Notes: generated by a model not told the origin, from the letters alone. A DNA stretch of 64,000 nt from CBDCVD01 sp965224015 (GCA_965224015.1 OZ245032.1:2108001-2172000), one strand, 5' to 3'; positions 9,076 through 18,168 are shown, numbered from the stretch's first letter. Program-made: numbers and translations.

Positions 9076-10185
9076 TTATTTGTAGACAATCGGTCCGTTG
9101 GACGGCCCCCAGAAGTCGCTCCAGTCATATGTCGGAACACTGTCCAGATAATTCGCCTTGAACGTGAGCGCATCTTCCGGCTGAACCATGATGGTCGGGC
9201 CGTAGAACTCGCGATGCGCGTTTGGCTCTTGCGAAGGTTTGAAGGTGCCAATGGCCGCATGATAGGCAAGCGCTGCTGTGATACCGCCGCCCCAATGCGG
9301 ATTGGTAAAGACAGTGGCAAGGATCTTCTTCTCGGCCACCAACTGTACCGCCTGCGGGTTACCGTCGTACGACACGATCGGCATATCCTCGATACCTTCA
9401 GCACGCAGAGCCTCCAGCACACCATAGGCAATCGTATCGTTTGCACAGTGTACGCCGGTGATTTCATCGCCGTAGCGGGTCAGGAACGCTGACATCACCT
9501 GATTGGCCTTTTGCGTATCCCAATCAGCGGGCTCAGCTGCCAGCAACTCCACATCCGGATAATCCTTCAATGCGTTTTTGAGACCGTTCAGGCGCTCGAT
9601 TGCCGGGTTGTTGGATGCGATACCGCCCAGATGCACCACGCCGCCTTTTCCACCCATGGCATCCAGGAGAACGCGAGCGGTCTGTTCTGCAGGACCCTCA
9701 TCTGACCAGGACATGTGGCTCACATAGTTGTCACCGAAGTCCCATGGATGCAAATCATCCGTCTTGTTCCACAGGGTAGAGACATAGGCACCTGCCGCCG
9801 CGACGGCCTCAACAACCGGACGGGCGTTTGGTGCATCATTGGTATCGATTGCCAGAGCAAGATTGCCATTTGTTTTTGCCAGGATCGCCTTGACATCGGC
9901 AAGCGACTTTTCTGAAGACCCCTCATTGATCAAATGGGTCAGGAAATCTTTTGACTTCCCCAGACTTTCAACGAACGCCTCCCCACCAGAAACAATTTCA
10001 TTCCAGTATGGGTTGGTCCGGTTGCGGTAGCTCCAGGCAATAGCCGGATCTGTAAGCGCGGCGCGCGCCGTGCCGGCTCCAAATGCGCCAAGAGCCGCCG
10101 CACCCCCCAGCCCATAAGCTGATGCAAGCAGAAAGTTCCGTCGGTTGATCTTCTCTTTCTCAATGTACTCTTTGATGAATGACAT
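9076..10185 (-). CDS. periplasmic sugar-binding protein, Peripla_BP_4 type, Tat-like signal
   Basis: A 369-residue secreted protein. The leader contains NRRNFLLAS followed by a hydrophobic stretch and ARA-AL, fitting a twin-arginine signal. The mature part has the RbsB-type layout, including GVHCANDTIAYGVLEALRAEG and MPIVSYDGNPQAVQLV. It captures a sugar in the periplasm for the two RbsC-type permeases. The start used is ATG at 10185; GTG at 10197 is an alternative. It is the first gene of the operon and faces the TetR regulator across 377 bases. Confidence 0.9.
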   Translation of the reverse strand: MSFIKEYIEKEKINRRNFLLASAYGLGGAAALGAFGAGTARAALTDPAIAWSYRNRTNPYWNEIVSGGEAFVESLGKSKDFLTHLINEGSSEKSLADVKAILAKTNGNLALAIDTNDAPNARPVVEAVAAAGAYVSTLWNKTDDLHPWDFGDNYVSHMSWSDEGPAEQTARVLLDAMGGKGGVVHLGGIASNNPAIERLNGLKNALKDYPDVELLAAEPADWDTQKANQVMSAFLTRYGDEITGVHCANDTIAYGVLEALRAEGIEDMPIVSYDGNPQAVQLVAEKKILATVFTNPHWGGGITAALAYHAAIGTFKPSQEPNAHREFYGPTIMVQPEDALTFKANYLDSVPTYDWSDFWGPSNGPIVYK

Positions 10186-10275
10186 CTCTTTTCTCACTCC
10201 CTTGTTGAACCTCAGCTAACGGCCAGACGCCAATGTTCAGAGGTTTCGGTTGCTGCAGGGGTATTTATAACGCAC

Positions 10276-10285
10276 TAACTAGTTA
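10276..10285. promoter_or_regulatory. candidate TetR operator in the divergent promoter region
   Basis: The perfect palindrome TAACTAGTTA lies 91 bases upstream of the transporter operon and 278 bases upstream of the TetR gene. Palindromes of this type are common TetR-family targets. The rest of 10186-10562 holds an A/T-rich stretch and an R3 repeat and nothing else I can name. Confidence 0.35.
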
Positions 10286-10442
10286 CTTTACAAGTCGAAA
10301 AATCATGCGATACTATTTGCGCGTTTTCTGGGGTAATTTGTCGTCAAACGAGGCGCGCAACGATGCAGGAGCACAGCCACGTCCAAAAACCTGCTTTGAC
10401 CAGTTTCCTACTGTTCACATGTCTCGCTCTATAGCAAAAGCG

Positions 10443-10481
10443 CCCGTCAGAATGGTTGTATTAAAACCTGACACGCTCTAG
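10443..10481. repeat. R3 short dispersed repeat, copy 1
   Basis: A 39-base element containing CCGTCAGAATGGTT and TTAAAACCTGACACGCTCTA. A second copy is at 47094-47130 and part of it, inverted, at 20881-20904. Confidence 0.6.
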
Positions 10482-10562
10482 GGATACTTTGCAGTTCTCT
10501 TTCATCAAGGCTGGGAACTCGCACAGCCAAGCTAAATGCAAGCGCCAGATTTGAGGTATTGA

Positions 10563-11210
10563 ATGACAGCCACAGTAAAGGGGCGAACAAGGATTAGAGA
10601 TGCGCAGGCCACGCAAAAGCGAATTCTCTCTGCAGCCAAGAAAGAGTTTGCGAAAAAAGGACTGGGTGGCGCGCGCGTAGATACCATCGCCGAACAGGCC
10701 AATGCCAACAAACGCATGATCTATCACTACTTCGGCAACAAGGAAAAGTTGTTCCGAACCGTACTGGAACAGGCCTACACACATATAAGAACGGCCGAAC
10801 AGCGGCTAGAACTGGAACACCTGCCTGCGCGCGAAGCGTTGGAGACGCTGATTCGGTTTACCTGGCGTTATTACCTCAAGAACCCGGAATTCATCACCCT
10901 GGTTAATAGCGAAAACCTTCACAAGGCTCGTCATCTAAAGAAATCCGACAAGATTGAAGTCCTCTTCCGGCGATTTGTTGGAATGGTAAGTGCCCTTCTG
11001 GACCGCGGCGTAGAGGAGGGCGTATTCCGCCCCGGCATTGACCCGATACAGCTCAATATAACCATTGCGGCAATCGGCTATTATTACCTCACCAACCGAT
11101 TTACCGGATCCATTGTGTTCCAGCGCGACCTGATGACTCCTGAAGCCCTGGACGACAGGCTCGCCTTCAACATTGAAACCATTATGCGCTTGGTTTGCAA
11201 AGAGCCTTGA
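10563..11210 (+). CDS. TetR/AcrR-family transcriptional regulator
   Basis: A 215-residue repressor-type protein. The N-terminal helix-turn-helix is clear: ILSAAKKEFAKKGLGGARVD, then IAEQANANKRMIYHYFGNKEKLF (residues about 20-62). The C-terminal ligand-binding half has no recognisable substrate hallmark and resembles the RutR/YcdC-like group. GAGGT precedes the ATG. It is divergent from the sugar transporter/oxidation operon and is the natural candidate to control it. Confidence 0.88.
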   Translation: MTATVKGRTRIRDAQATQKRILSAAKKEFAKKGLGGARVDTIAEQANANKRMIYHYFGNKEKLFRTVLEQAYTHIRTAEQRLELEHLPAREALETLIRFTWRYYLKNPEFITLVNSENLHKARHLKKSDKIEVLFRRFVGMVSALLDRGVEEGVFRPGIDPIQLNITIAAIGYYYLTNRFTGSIVFQRDLMTPEALDDRLAFNIETIMRLVCKEP

Positions 11211-11301
11211 GGGTAAAATACTCCCCTTGGAATATGGGATGAAGCAAATCTGACGTCAATTGCAAACCTTCGGTTTCCGCTTGTCATTGCGAGACGGTCT
11301 A

Positions 11302-11364
11302 GATCAGCATGGGGTTAGCTTTAGCCATTTTGCTGGGAGTACAGCTAAGCCCATAAAGCTGATC
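11302..11364. repeat. R5 inverted repeat
   Basis: It begins GATCAGC and ends GCTGATC, with internal GGGGTTAGCTTTAGCC facing GTACAGCTAAGCCC, so it can fold into a long stem. Fragments of the same text occur at 456-488 and 15141-15202. Confidence 0.55.
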
Positions 11365-11376
11365 GCCCTGACATCC

Positions 11377-11437
11377 ATAGCAAAATGCGAGAAAAATACG
11401 AGAAAACCCCATCAATCCCGTTAAACGCATTTGCTAT
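11377..11437. repeat. R4 inverted repeat, copy 1
   Basis: The ends ATAGCAAAATGCG and CGCATTTGCTAT are inverted. The inside matches, in the other orientation, the element at 30208-30271. It lies in the 277-base gap between the TetR gene and the lyxose-isomerase-like gene. Confidence 0.6.
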
Positions 11438-11487
11438 ATGATGTTATTTACGAAAATAGAGTTTCTCAGGCCTGAGAGCGAGCCAGC

Positions 11488-12183
11488 ATGAAACGTTCAC
11501 GCATCAACGAAATCATGGGTGAAGCTGACGATTTGATTCGTTCATTCGGCTTCACTCTTCCTCCTTTTGCCTATTGGAAACCGGATGAATTCCGGGCCCG
11601 CGCTGACGCTGCCCGCCATGTGGTCGAAGCACGTTGCGGCTGGGACATCACAGACTATGGCGCCGGCCACTTTGACAAAATGGGGTTGTTTCTTTTCACG
11701 CTTCGCAATGGCCGACTCGCCGATCTGCAACGCGGCGGCGGCATGTGCTACGCAGAGAAACTACTGATCTCCCGACAAGATCAACTCTCGCCCATGCACA
11801 CGCATATCATCAAAGCCGAAGATATCATCAATCGCGGCGGCGCAACACTTGTCGTGCAATTATACGGTTCAAGTGAAACGGGCGAATTTGCCGAGGACGC
11901 CAGTGGAGTCGTAAGGTGTGATGGTGTTGTTAAGCCCTTCGCCCCGGGCGAAAAACTCCGCCTTAAACCGGGCGAGAGCGTTACGCTTATGCCTGGCGAC
12001 TGGCATGCCTTCTGGGGCGAGGGTGGCGACGTGCTGATCGGCGAAGTTTCCACAGTCAATGACGATGAAACCGACAACATATTCCGCGAACCGATTGGGC
12101 GGTTTTCCGACATTGAGGAAGATGAAAGTCCGAAGCACCTTCTGGTAAGCGATTACCGAAAATGGCTGAATGCAGCAGGGTAA
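11488..12183 (+). CDS. D-lyxose/D-mannose ketol-isomerase family protein
   Basis: A 231-residue cupin-fold protein of the D-lyxose isomerase family (Pfam Lyx_isomer). The diagnostic segment is PMHTHIIKAEDIINRGG near residues 97-113, supplying two His and a Glu as metal ligands; a further His is in PGDWHAFWGE near 172. Known members interconvert D-lyxose and D-xylulose or D-mannose and D-fructose. The gene stands alone on the plus strand between the oxidation operon and the polyol locus and could feed either. Substrate specificity cannot be read from the sequence. Confidence 0.85.
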   Translation: MKRSRINEIMGEADDLIRSFGFTLPPFAYWKPDEFRARADAARHVVEARCGWDITDYGAGHFDKMGLFLFTLRNGRLADLQRGGGMCYAEKLLISRQDQLSPMHTHIIKAEDIINRGGATLVVQLYGSSETGEFAEDASGVVRCDGVVKPFAPGEKLRLKPGESVTLMPGDWHAFWGEGGDVLIGEVSTVNDDETDNIFREPIGRFSDIEEDESPKHLLVSDYRKWLNAAG

Positions 12184-12381
12184 CTGCTTGCGGCCAAATC
12201 CGCCCTTCGCAGCGCCTAGCGTAAGCTTGCAGGCATCGCTTGCCGTGTCGAGAATGGCTTCGTAGTCCTCGACACCCATTGCTATCATTGATGCCGCCTG
12301 CGAGGCCTGGAACAAGCTTATTGCAGAACCGCAGACCATCTCCTCAATCGGAAAGCGCCATTGGGCGCACATCATAGCCAA
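12184..12381 (-). pseudogene. possible gene remnant, unrecognised
   Basis: The minus strand reads as protein-like text from an ATG at 12381 (ISLFQASQAASMIAMGVEDY, then EAILDTASDACKLTLGAAKG) and then runs on antisense to the lyxose-isomerase-like gene. The composition looks coding, but I recognise no family. It may be the start of a gene broken by rearrangement. The rest of the 452-base gap holds an A/T-rich promoter-like region before the next gene. Confidence 0.25.
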
Positions 12382-12588
12382 TAACCGTTGGTGTCAGGTG
12401 TTGCTCACCGAGATTATCCCAATCCAATTGTTTACTTTCCCATACCCAATTTTCGCTTCCATTACAGCCGTCAAGCTTTTGTTATCATTATCGTAATCGC
12501 AATCGATGACGTTCATCAATAACCACAATGGTGAGCAAATGACCGGCGCAATGGCAAATTCTCGTATTGACTCCAAATGGCCAGTATG

Positions 12589-12615
12589 AATATTATTTCA
12601 CTAGATGATAATATT
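12589..12615. promoter_or_regulatory. inverted repeat before the polyol operon, candidate operator
   Basis: AATATTAT and ATAATATT face each other across 11 bases, ending 20 bases before the TTG start of the SorC-family gene. The position fits autoregulation by that protein, which is an inference. Confidence 0.4.
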
Positions 12616-12635
12616 TTCTTTTTGGAGGTTTTGGC

Positions 12636-13607
12636 TTGAACGTCGGTGTGACACCACCGCTGAAAAACGCGGAAGCATCCTTGGCGACGCGGGCAGCTTG
12701 GCTGCACTATGCCGGTCGCATGACGCAGGCTGATGTTGCGCGGCGGCTGGGGGTTTCCTCCCTCAAGGCGCATCGCCTGATCACCAGGGCCTATCAGAAT
12801 GGGTTGGTAAAAGTGTTCATCGACGGGGCTGTCTGCGAGTGTATAGAGCTTGAGAACGCCATCGGTCTGCGTCACGGCCTTGATTATTGCGAGGTTATTC
12901 CCGAATTCGATTATGATGAACTGCCCTTGAGGGCTTTGGGCCATGCCGGTGCGCAATTTCTCAAGCGGGAAATTGAAATCGGCAAGGATACCCTTATCGG
13001 TATCGGCCATGGCCGGACTCTTGCTGCCAGTGTCGAGTTTTTGCCAAAGATTTCCGGCCTGAATACGCGGTTCGTCTCCCTTCTGGGTGGTTTGACGCGC
13101 AAACTTTCGGCCAATCCCCATGACGTGATTCACCGCCTTGCCGAGCGTACCGGGTCCGAAGCCTATGTGATGCCCGTGCCTTTTTTTGCCAATACGGTTG
13201 AGGATCGCGATGTACTGATGGCCCAGAGAGGAATTTCGCAAGTGCTGGACCTGGCGCGCTCTGCCGGTCTGCTTTTTGTCGGCATCGGCACCGCGGAGCC
13301 AGCCGCTTCGCTCGTCGAAACCGGCATGATTGAGCCCCAGGAAATCAATGAGGTCAAGGCCATGGGCGGCGTCGGTGAGCTGCTCGGTCATTTTTTCAAT
13401 TCAAGGGGTGAGGCCGTCGATACCCTGCTGACAGAGCGCACTTTGGCGCTTTCGCTGGACGCGCTTCGCGACCGCCGCATTATTGCGATTGCCGGGGGTC
13501 AAATGAAGATCCCTGCAATCAATTCCGTGCTTGAGAGCCGCCTTTTGCGCGGTCTCATTACCGATGAGCGCACCGCCCGTGCTCTCGTCGAATCTGAAGC
13601 GTCCTGA
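12636..13607 (+). CDS. eryD: SorC/DeoR-type sugar-binding transcriptional regulator, EryD-like
   Basis: A 323-residue regulator. The N-terminal helix-turn-helix is at about 28-57 (MTQADVARRLGVSSLKAHRL). A long C-terminal SorC sugar-phosphate-binding domain follows, with GIGHGRTLAASVEFLP, LLGGLTRK and VGIGTAEP. The start is TTG, eight bases after GGAGG; there is no better ATG. It is the first gene of the polyol cluster and reads into the transporter genes. In Brucella the related EryD represses the erythritol operon. The symbol is by similarity and neighbourhood; the ligand here could be another polyol phosphate. Confidence 0.82.
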   Translation: MNVGVTPPLKNAEASLATRAAWLHYAGRMTQADVARRLGVSSLKAHRLITRAYQNGLVKVFIDGAVCECIELENAIGLRHGLDYCEVIPEFDYDELPLRALGHAGAQFLKREIEIGKDTLIGIGHGRTLAASVEFLPKISGLNTRFVSLLGGLTRKLSANPHDVIHRLAERTGSEAYVMPVPFFANTVEDRDVLMAQRGISQVLDLARSAGLLFVGIGTAEPAASLVETGMIEPQEINEVKAMGGVGELLGHFFNSRGEAVDTLLTERTLALSLDALRDRRIIAIAGGQMKIPAINSVLESRLLRGLITDERTARALVESEAS

Positions 13608-13635
13608 CAAGGACTTAATGGGAGGAATTCCGGAA

Positions 13636-15081
13636 ATGTATAACAAGGAAAAACAAATCGTTGACGCCTACATGCGCGGTACAATCAGCCGCCGCAGCCT
13701 TATTAAGAGTCTTGCTGCTCTTGGTGTAACAGCGACGACGGCCAGCGTGCTCCTCAACGCCGCTGCCACGCAGGCGCTCGCACAGAACGGGTTCGACTGG
13801 CAAAAGCACAAGGGTGAGAAGATCAAGCTTCTCCTGAATAAGCACCCCTACACCGACGCCATGATCGCCAATCTTGAAAATTTTAAGAAAATGACCGGCA
13901 TGGAAGTCGAATATGACGTTTTCCCGGAAGACGTTTACTTTGACAAGGTTACCGCAGCGCTTTCATCCGGCTCAACCGGGTATGATGCCTTCATGAGTGG
14001 CGCCTACATGACTTGGACCTATGGTCCCGCCGGCTGGATTGAAGACCTCAATGCATGGATTTCAGACAGCGATAAAACCAACCCTGACTATAACTGGGAC
14101 GACTTCCTGCCAGGGGTTATCAAGTCCTGTGCATGGAACGGCCAGCCAGGTGGTGCGCTCGGTTCGGACGATGCCAAGCAGTGGTGTATTCCGCTTGCCT
14201 ATGAGCAAAATAACCTGACCTACAACAAGCGGGTCTTCGATGCCAACAGCCTCAAGGTTCCGCGGAATATTGATGAACTGCTTGATACTGCGAAAGCTGC
14301 CAAGGCTGTCATGAATGGCGGCTACGGCCTCGGTGTGCGCGGTTCGCGTTCATGGGCGACGATCCACCCGGGCTTCCTTTCCGGTTATGCAAACTTCGGT
14401 CAGAAAGACCTCAACATCTCCGAAGATGGCAGATTGTCTGCTGCCATGAATACAGATGTTTCCCGGGACTATCATGGCAAATGGGTGAAGATGATCCAGG
14501 ATTCGGGTGCGCCTGACTGGTCAACCCACACCTGGTACCAGGTAGGGACCGATGTTGGCGCTGGCAAGTCGGCCATGATGTTCGACGCGGACATCCTTGG
14601 TTACTTCATGAATGGTGGCGACAATGCTGAAGCAGGCAATCTTGCGTTCTCCGCTTTCGCGGCCAATCCAGAGGCTGACGCACCAACTCCAAACATCTGG
14701 ATTTGGGCCATGGCCATGTCCAGCTTTTCACAAAACAAGGATGCAACCTGGTACTTCCTGCAGTGGGTAACGGGTCCTGAGCATGACCTCTTTGGGGCCC
14801 GCAAAATGGACCTCGTCAACCCGGCCCGCGCGAGCGTCTGGGCAGACGGAATGTTCCGTGAGAAGCTTTCCAAATCCTATCCAGGCTATGTGGAAATGCA
14901 TGACAGATCAGCTCCTGGCGCTTCCATCAAGTTCACCGCCCAGCCACTATTCTTCGATCTGACCACTGAATGGGCAGCAATGCTCCAGAAAATGGTTGCG
15001 AACGAAGTGCCGGTTGATGAAGGCCTTGACCAGTTGGCCCAGAGCGTTGACCGCCAGTTGAAGGACGCGGGCCTCGGTTAG
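13636..15081 (+). CDS. polyol ABC transporter substrate-binding protein (family 1)
   Basis: A 481-residue exported protein. The leader carries SRRSLIKSLAALG and ends ALA-QNG, a Tat-like signal. The mature protein has the extracellular solute-binding family 1 layout (PEDVYFDKVTAALSSGSTGY, then DAFMSGAYMTWTY), like the glycerol/polyol binding proteins of rhizobia (GlpV, Mpt systems). The start at 13636 is set by GGAGG ten bases upstream; the longer frame overlaps eryD. A stem-loop follows the gene. Confidence 0.88.
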   Translation: MYNKEKQIVDAYMRGTISRRSLIKSLAALGVTATTASVLLNAAATQALAQNGFDWQKHKGEKIKLLLNKHPYTDAMIANLENFKKMTGMEVEYDVFPEDVYFDKVTAALSSGSTGYDAFMSGAYMTWTYGPAGWIEDLNAWISDSDKTNPDYNWDDFLPGVIKSCAWNGQPGGALGSDDAKQWCIPLAYEQNNLTYNKRVFDANSLKVPRNIDELLDTAKAAKAVMNGGYGLGVRGSRSWATIHPGFLSGYANFGQKDLNISEDGRLSAAMNTDVSRDYHGKWVKMIQDSGAPDWSTHTWYQVGTDVGAGKSAMMFDADILGYFMNGGDNAEAGNLAFSAFAANPEADAPTPNIWIWAMAMSSFSQNKDATWYFLQWVTGPEHDLFGARKMDLVNPARASVWADGMFREKLSKSYPGYVEMHDRSAPGASIKFTAQPLFFDLTTEWAAMLQKMVANEVPVDEGLDQLAQSVDRQLKDAGLG

Positions 15082-15103
15082 GCCTAGCTCTCAAAAACCA
15101 AAA

Positions 15104-15130
15104 GCAGGTGCCTGTCTGACAGGCACTTGC
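15104..15130. promoter_or_regulatory. stem-loop after the polyol binding-protein gene
   Basis: Arms of 13 bases with one mismatch (GCAGGTGCCTGTC and GACAGGCACTTGC) and almost no loop, without a T-run. It is placed like the hairpin at 9038-9065 and probably sets the ratio of binding protein to permease (inference). Confidence 0.6.
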
Positions 15131-15140
15131 AAGCCAGACT

Positions 15141-15202
15141 ATAGCAAAATGCGTTTAGTTGTCCCCATAGCAAAATGGGTACAACTAACGCCAAGCTGAT
15201 CT
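15141..15202. repeat. R4/R5 composite repeat fragment
   Basis: It begins ATAGCAAAATGCG like R4 and continues with CCCATAGCAAAATGGGTACA and AAGCTGATCT like R5. It lies within the operon between the binding-protein and first permease genes. Confidence 0.5.
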
Positions 15203-15265
15203 AACCGCAAAACCGGAACAAAAATGCCGACAGTGCCGCGGGGCTGCGGATGTGGGAATTTTGTC

Positions 15266-16189
15266 ATGAGTGACGCCACGATAACCAGACAAAAAAGGCG
15301 CGGATTTCGCGTCAGCCGCGGCGCCTTGCCCTATCTTCTCAGCCTGCCAGCCCTGTTGACCTGCATTGCAATTCTGATTCCTTTCTTTACCGCGGTCGCT
15401 TATTCATTACAGCGCTACCGCCTTTCACAGCCTTGGGCGAGAAAATGGAACTGGGGCGAAAACTATCTCAATTTTCTGTCCGATCCTGCATTTTGGAACA
15501 CGCTGAAAGTATCCATGACCTATGCATTCCTGACCGTTGGTCTGGAACTGCTCCTGGGATTGGGGATCGCCCTGCTTTTGCAGAAACGTACAAAATTCAA
15601 CAATTTCGTTTCCATCATGCTGTTGATGCCACTCATGACGGCTCCGGCACTTGCCTCCTTGATGTGGAAGCTGATGACCAATCCGGGTTTCGGCATTCTC
15701 AGTTATCTGGCCTCGCTCATCGGCTTTGAGGATTTCCGCTGGGCATCCGATCCTTCCACCGCGATGATGACCGTCGTATTGGTCGATATCTGGGTCTATA
15801 CGCCCTTCATTATGATCCTGCTGCTCGCGGGCCTGCGTTCTCTGCCGCAACAACCCTTTGAGGCTGCAGCGCTTGACGGGGTACCCAGACTGTTCGTTTT
15901 CTGGCGTATCACCCTGCCGATGCTGACGCCCTTCCTGCTGACCGCTACCCTCTTTCGTGTGATTGAAAGCATTCAGCAATTCGACATTATTTATGCGATG
16001 ACACAGGGCGGTCCCGGTGACAAGTTGACCGTCTTCCAGGTGGAAGCCTATCTCAACTTCTTCCAGTCGACGAATGTAGGCCGGTCCGCAGCTCTGCTGA
16101 TGATCCTTTGGGCGATTACCTACTTCCTTTCAAACATTTTTATTAAGAGCTGGCTGCGCCTGCGTGAACGCCAGCGTGGCGAAGCCTGA
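15266..16189 (+). CDS. polyol ABC transporter permease 1 (MalF/UgpA type)
   Basis: A 307-residue inner-membrane permease with about six hydrophobic segments. The binding-protein-dependent transport signature EAAALDGVPRLFVFWRITLP near residue 204 (EAA loop) contacts the ATPase. The start is uncertain: ATG 15266 (MSDATITRQK) has only a weak GTGGGA before it, and an upstream ATG at 15224 has no ribosome site. It is followed after 11 bases by the second permease. Confidence 0.9.
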   Translation: MSDATITRQKRRGFRVSRGALPYLLSLPALLTCIAILIPFFTAVAYSLQRYRLSQPWARKWNWGENYLNFLSDPAFWNTLKVSMTYAFLTVGLELLLGLGIALLLQKRTKFNNFVSIMLLMPLMTAPALASLMWKLMTNPGFGILSYLASLIGFEDFRWASDPSTAMMTVVLVDIWVYTPFIMILLLAGLRSLPQQPFEAAALDGVPRLFVFWRITLPMLTPFLLTATLFRVIESIQQFDIIYAMTQGGPGDKLTVFQVEAYLNFFQSTNVGRSAALLMILWAITYFLSNIFIKSWLRLRERQRGEA

Positions 16190-16200
16190 GGATTATCAAG

Positions 16201-17058
16201 ATGCAACATACAAGCCCTCTCGAGCGCGGTCTTCGCGGCATAGCCATTACCCTGGTGATCCTGTTCTTCATGTTTCCGATTTTCTGGATTTTCCTCATGA
16301 GTTTCCAGACGAACGAAACGATCCTGCGTGTTCCACCATCAGTGGTTTTTGAGCCAACGCTGCAAAACTACATGGCACTGATCACCGGCAAGCTCAATAC
16401 CAGCGCGGGGACCCTCGAAATCAGCTTCATGTCGAACCTGTGGAACTCCCTCTTCCTGTCAGTGACCTCAGTTGCCGTCGGTCTGTTGCTGGGCGTGCCT
16501 GCGGCTTACGCTTTTGCCCGGTTGAAATTCCGCGGTTCGGAAGATATCGCGTTTACGCTTCTCAGCTTCCGCTTTGCCCCGCCGTTGCTGGTTTTGCTGC
16601 CGCTGACCATCTACTTCCAGCAGATCGGTCTTGCTGATACGTACTTCGGCTTGATCTGGGTTTATCAGTTGATCGTGCTGCCACTTATCCTGTGGATTGT
16701 GCGCGGCTATTTCGAGGATATTCCTGCCGATGTTGAATATGCCTACCGTATTGCCGGGCACAGTTGGGGGGCGACCTTTCGCAAGATTGCCCTGCCCCTC
16801 GCCGGGCCTGGCATTGCGGCTGCGGGCCTCCTCGCTTTCATTTTCGCCTGGAACAACTTTATCTTCGCACTGGTTCTGGCTTCTGCCGACAAACAGCCGG
16901 TGACGGTCGGTGCGCTGGCCTTTGTCACCGCTTCAGGCATCCAGTATGGTCAGGTCGCCGCCGGTATCGTTCTGTCGATCCTGCCCACCTTCGGCCTTGC
17001 CATCTATGCGCAACGTTATCTTGTAGAGGGCCTTTCTCTCGGCGCGGTGAAAGGATAA
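16201..17058 (+). CDS. polyol ABC transporter permease 2 (MalG/UgpE type)
   Basis: A 285-residue inner-membrane permease, partner of the preceding gene. The EAA loop reads VEYAYRIAGHSWGATFRKIALP near residue 180, where E-Y-A replaces the usual E-A-A. Hydrophobic segments fit a six-helix MalG-type fold. It ends 3 bases before the first ATPase gene. Confidence 0.9.
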   Translation: MQHTSPLERGLRGIAITLVILFFMFPIFWIFLMSFQTNETILRVPPSVVFEPTLQNYMALITGKLNTSAGTLEISFMSNLWNSLFLSVTSVAVGLLLGVPAAYAFARLKFRGSEDIAFTLLSFRFAPPLLVLLPLTIYFQQIGLADTYFGLIWVYQLIVLPLILWIVRGYFEDIPADVEYAYRIAGHSWGATFRKIALPLAGPGIAAAGLLAFIFAWNNFIFALVLASADKQPVTVGALAFVTASGIQYGQVAAGIVLSILPTFGLAIYAQRYLVEGLSLGAVKG

Positions 17059-17061
17059 TCC

Positions 17062-18168
17062 ATGTCCCTCAAACTCACGAACATCGTAAAATCGTTCAAG
17101 GAAGACCTGGTCCTTGACGGCGTCTCACTGGAGGTTGGCAAGGGCGAAACCGTTGTGCTGTTCGGTCCATCTGGTGCGGGTAAAACGGTTTTGCTGCGCC
17201 TGATCGCCGGCGTTATCGAGCCCGACAGTGGCAAGATCGAGATCGATGGCAATGACCTCGAAGGCGTCGAGCCAGAAGATCGTGGCATTGGCATGGCCTT
17301 CCAGAACTTCGCGCTCTTTCCGCATATGGATGCCCATGCCAATATTGCCAGCCCGCTGACGGCCACAACCATGGGCAAGGGTGATATCGCCAACCGCGTG
17401 CAGGAAGTGGCCAGTCTTTTGAAGATCGATCACGTGCTGCATCACAAGCCCAGGGCGCTTTCCAACGGCCAAAAGCAGCGCACCGCACTAGGCCGCGCGC
17501 TCGCTGGAAAGCCATCCGTCCTTCTGCTGGATGACCCGTTGCGCAATGTTGACGCCAAACTGCGTTTTGAAATGCGGCTTGAGCTTCCGCGCCTCATCAA
17601 AAGCCAGAACGCAACGGTCATTTACGTGACCCAGGACTATAAGGAAGCTATGGCGCTTGGAGACCGCATCGCGGTAATGAGTAAGCATGGCATCGCGCAG
17701 ATCGGAACGCTGGAAGACATTTATCTCTCTCCCGCCAATACGGAAATCGCACGTTTGTTTGGTGATCCGGTGATCAACCTTCTTGATGTTGTTCCTGATG
17801 CGAACAATAAAATCGTCCGCGTCAATGTTTCGGAAACCAGCATTCCGCTTGATGCGGGTTATGCCGCCTTGGCTGGCCAGGCATGCGTGATGGGGATTCG
17901 TCCCGAGGCGATCACTTTCGTGACGGAAAATGCCAAGGGTGCCTTCCCGATAGAGATTGAGGCGGAAACACCACTCAATGAGAAAACGGTTACCCTGGCG
18001 GCTACCCAAAATAAGCGTGAAATCCTTATCTCCCGTCCCGCGGGAACGCCTGCACCTTCGAGCGGCAAAGCGCATATCGCCATTGATGCCGGACGCGTCA
18101 TGCTGTTCGACAAGCTGAGCGGTGAACGCATCACGCCCGAAAGCGCACGTCAGGGAGAGGCGGCATGA
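17062..18168 (+). CDS. polyol ABC transporter ATPase 1, with altered catalytic residues
   Basis: A 368-residue MalK/UgpC-like ATPase with a C-terminal regulatory domain. Walker A is GPSGAGKT and the Q-loop GMAFQNF is intact. The signature is LSNGQ. Walker B reads LLLDDP, with Asp where the catalytic Glu is expected. The switch reads VTQDYKEA, with Gln for His. These changes suggest a weakened ATP site, complemented by the second ATPase. Paired unequal ATPases also occur in rhizobial glycerol and multi-polyol transporters. Its stop overlaps the next gene by 4 bases. Confidence 0.9.
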   Translation: MSLKLTNIVKSFKEDLVLDGVSLEVGKGETVVLFGPSGAGKTVLLRLIAGVIEPDSGKIEIDGNDLEGVEPEDRGIGMAFQNFALFPHMDAHANIASPLTATTMGKGDIANRVQEVASLLKIDHVLHHKPRALSNGQKQRTALGRALAGKPSVLLLDDPLRNVDAKLRFEMRLELPRLIKSQNATVIYVTQDYKEAMALGDRIAVMSKHGIAQIGTLEDIYLSPANTEIARLFGDPVINLLDVVPDANNKIVRVNVSETSIPLDAGYAALAGQACVMGIRPEAITFVTENAKGAFPIEIEAETPLNEKTVTLAATQNKREILISRPAGTPAPSSGKAHIAIDAGRVMLFDKLSGERITPESARQGEAA

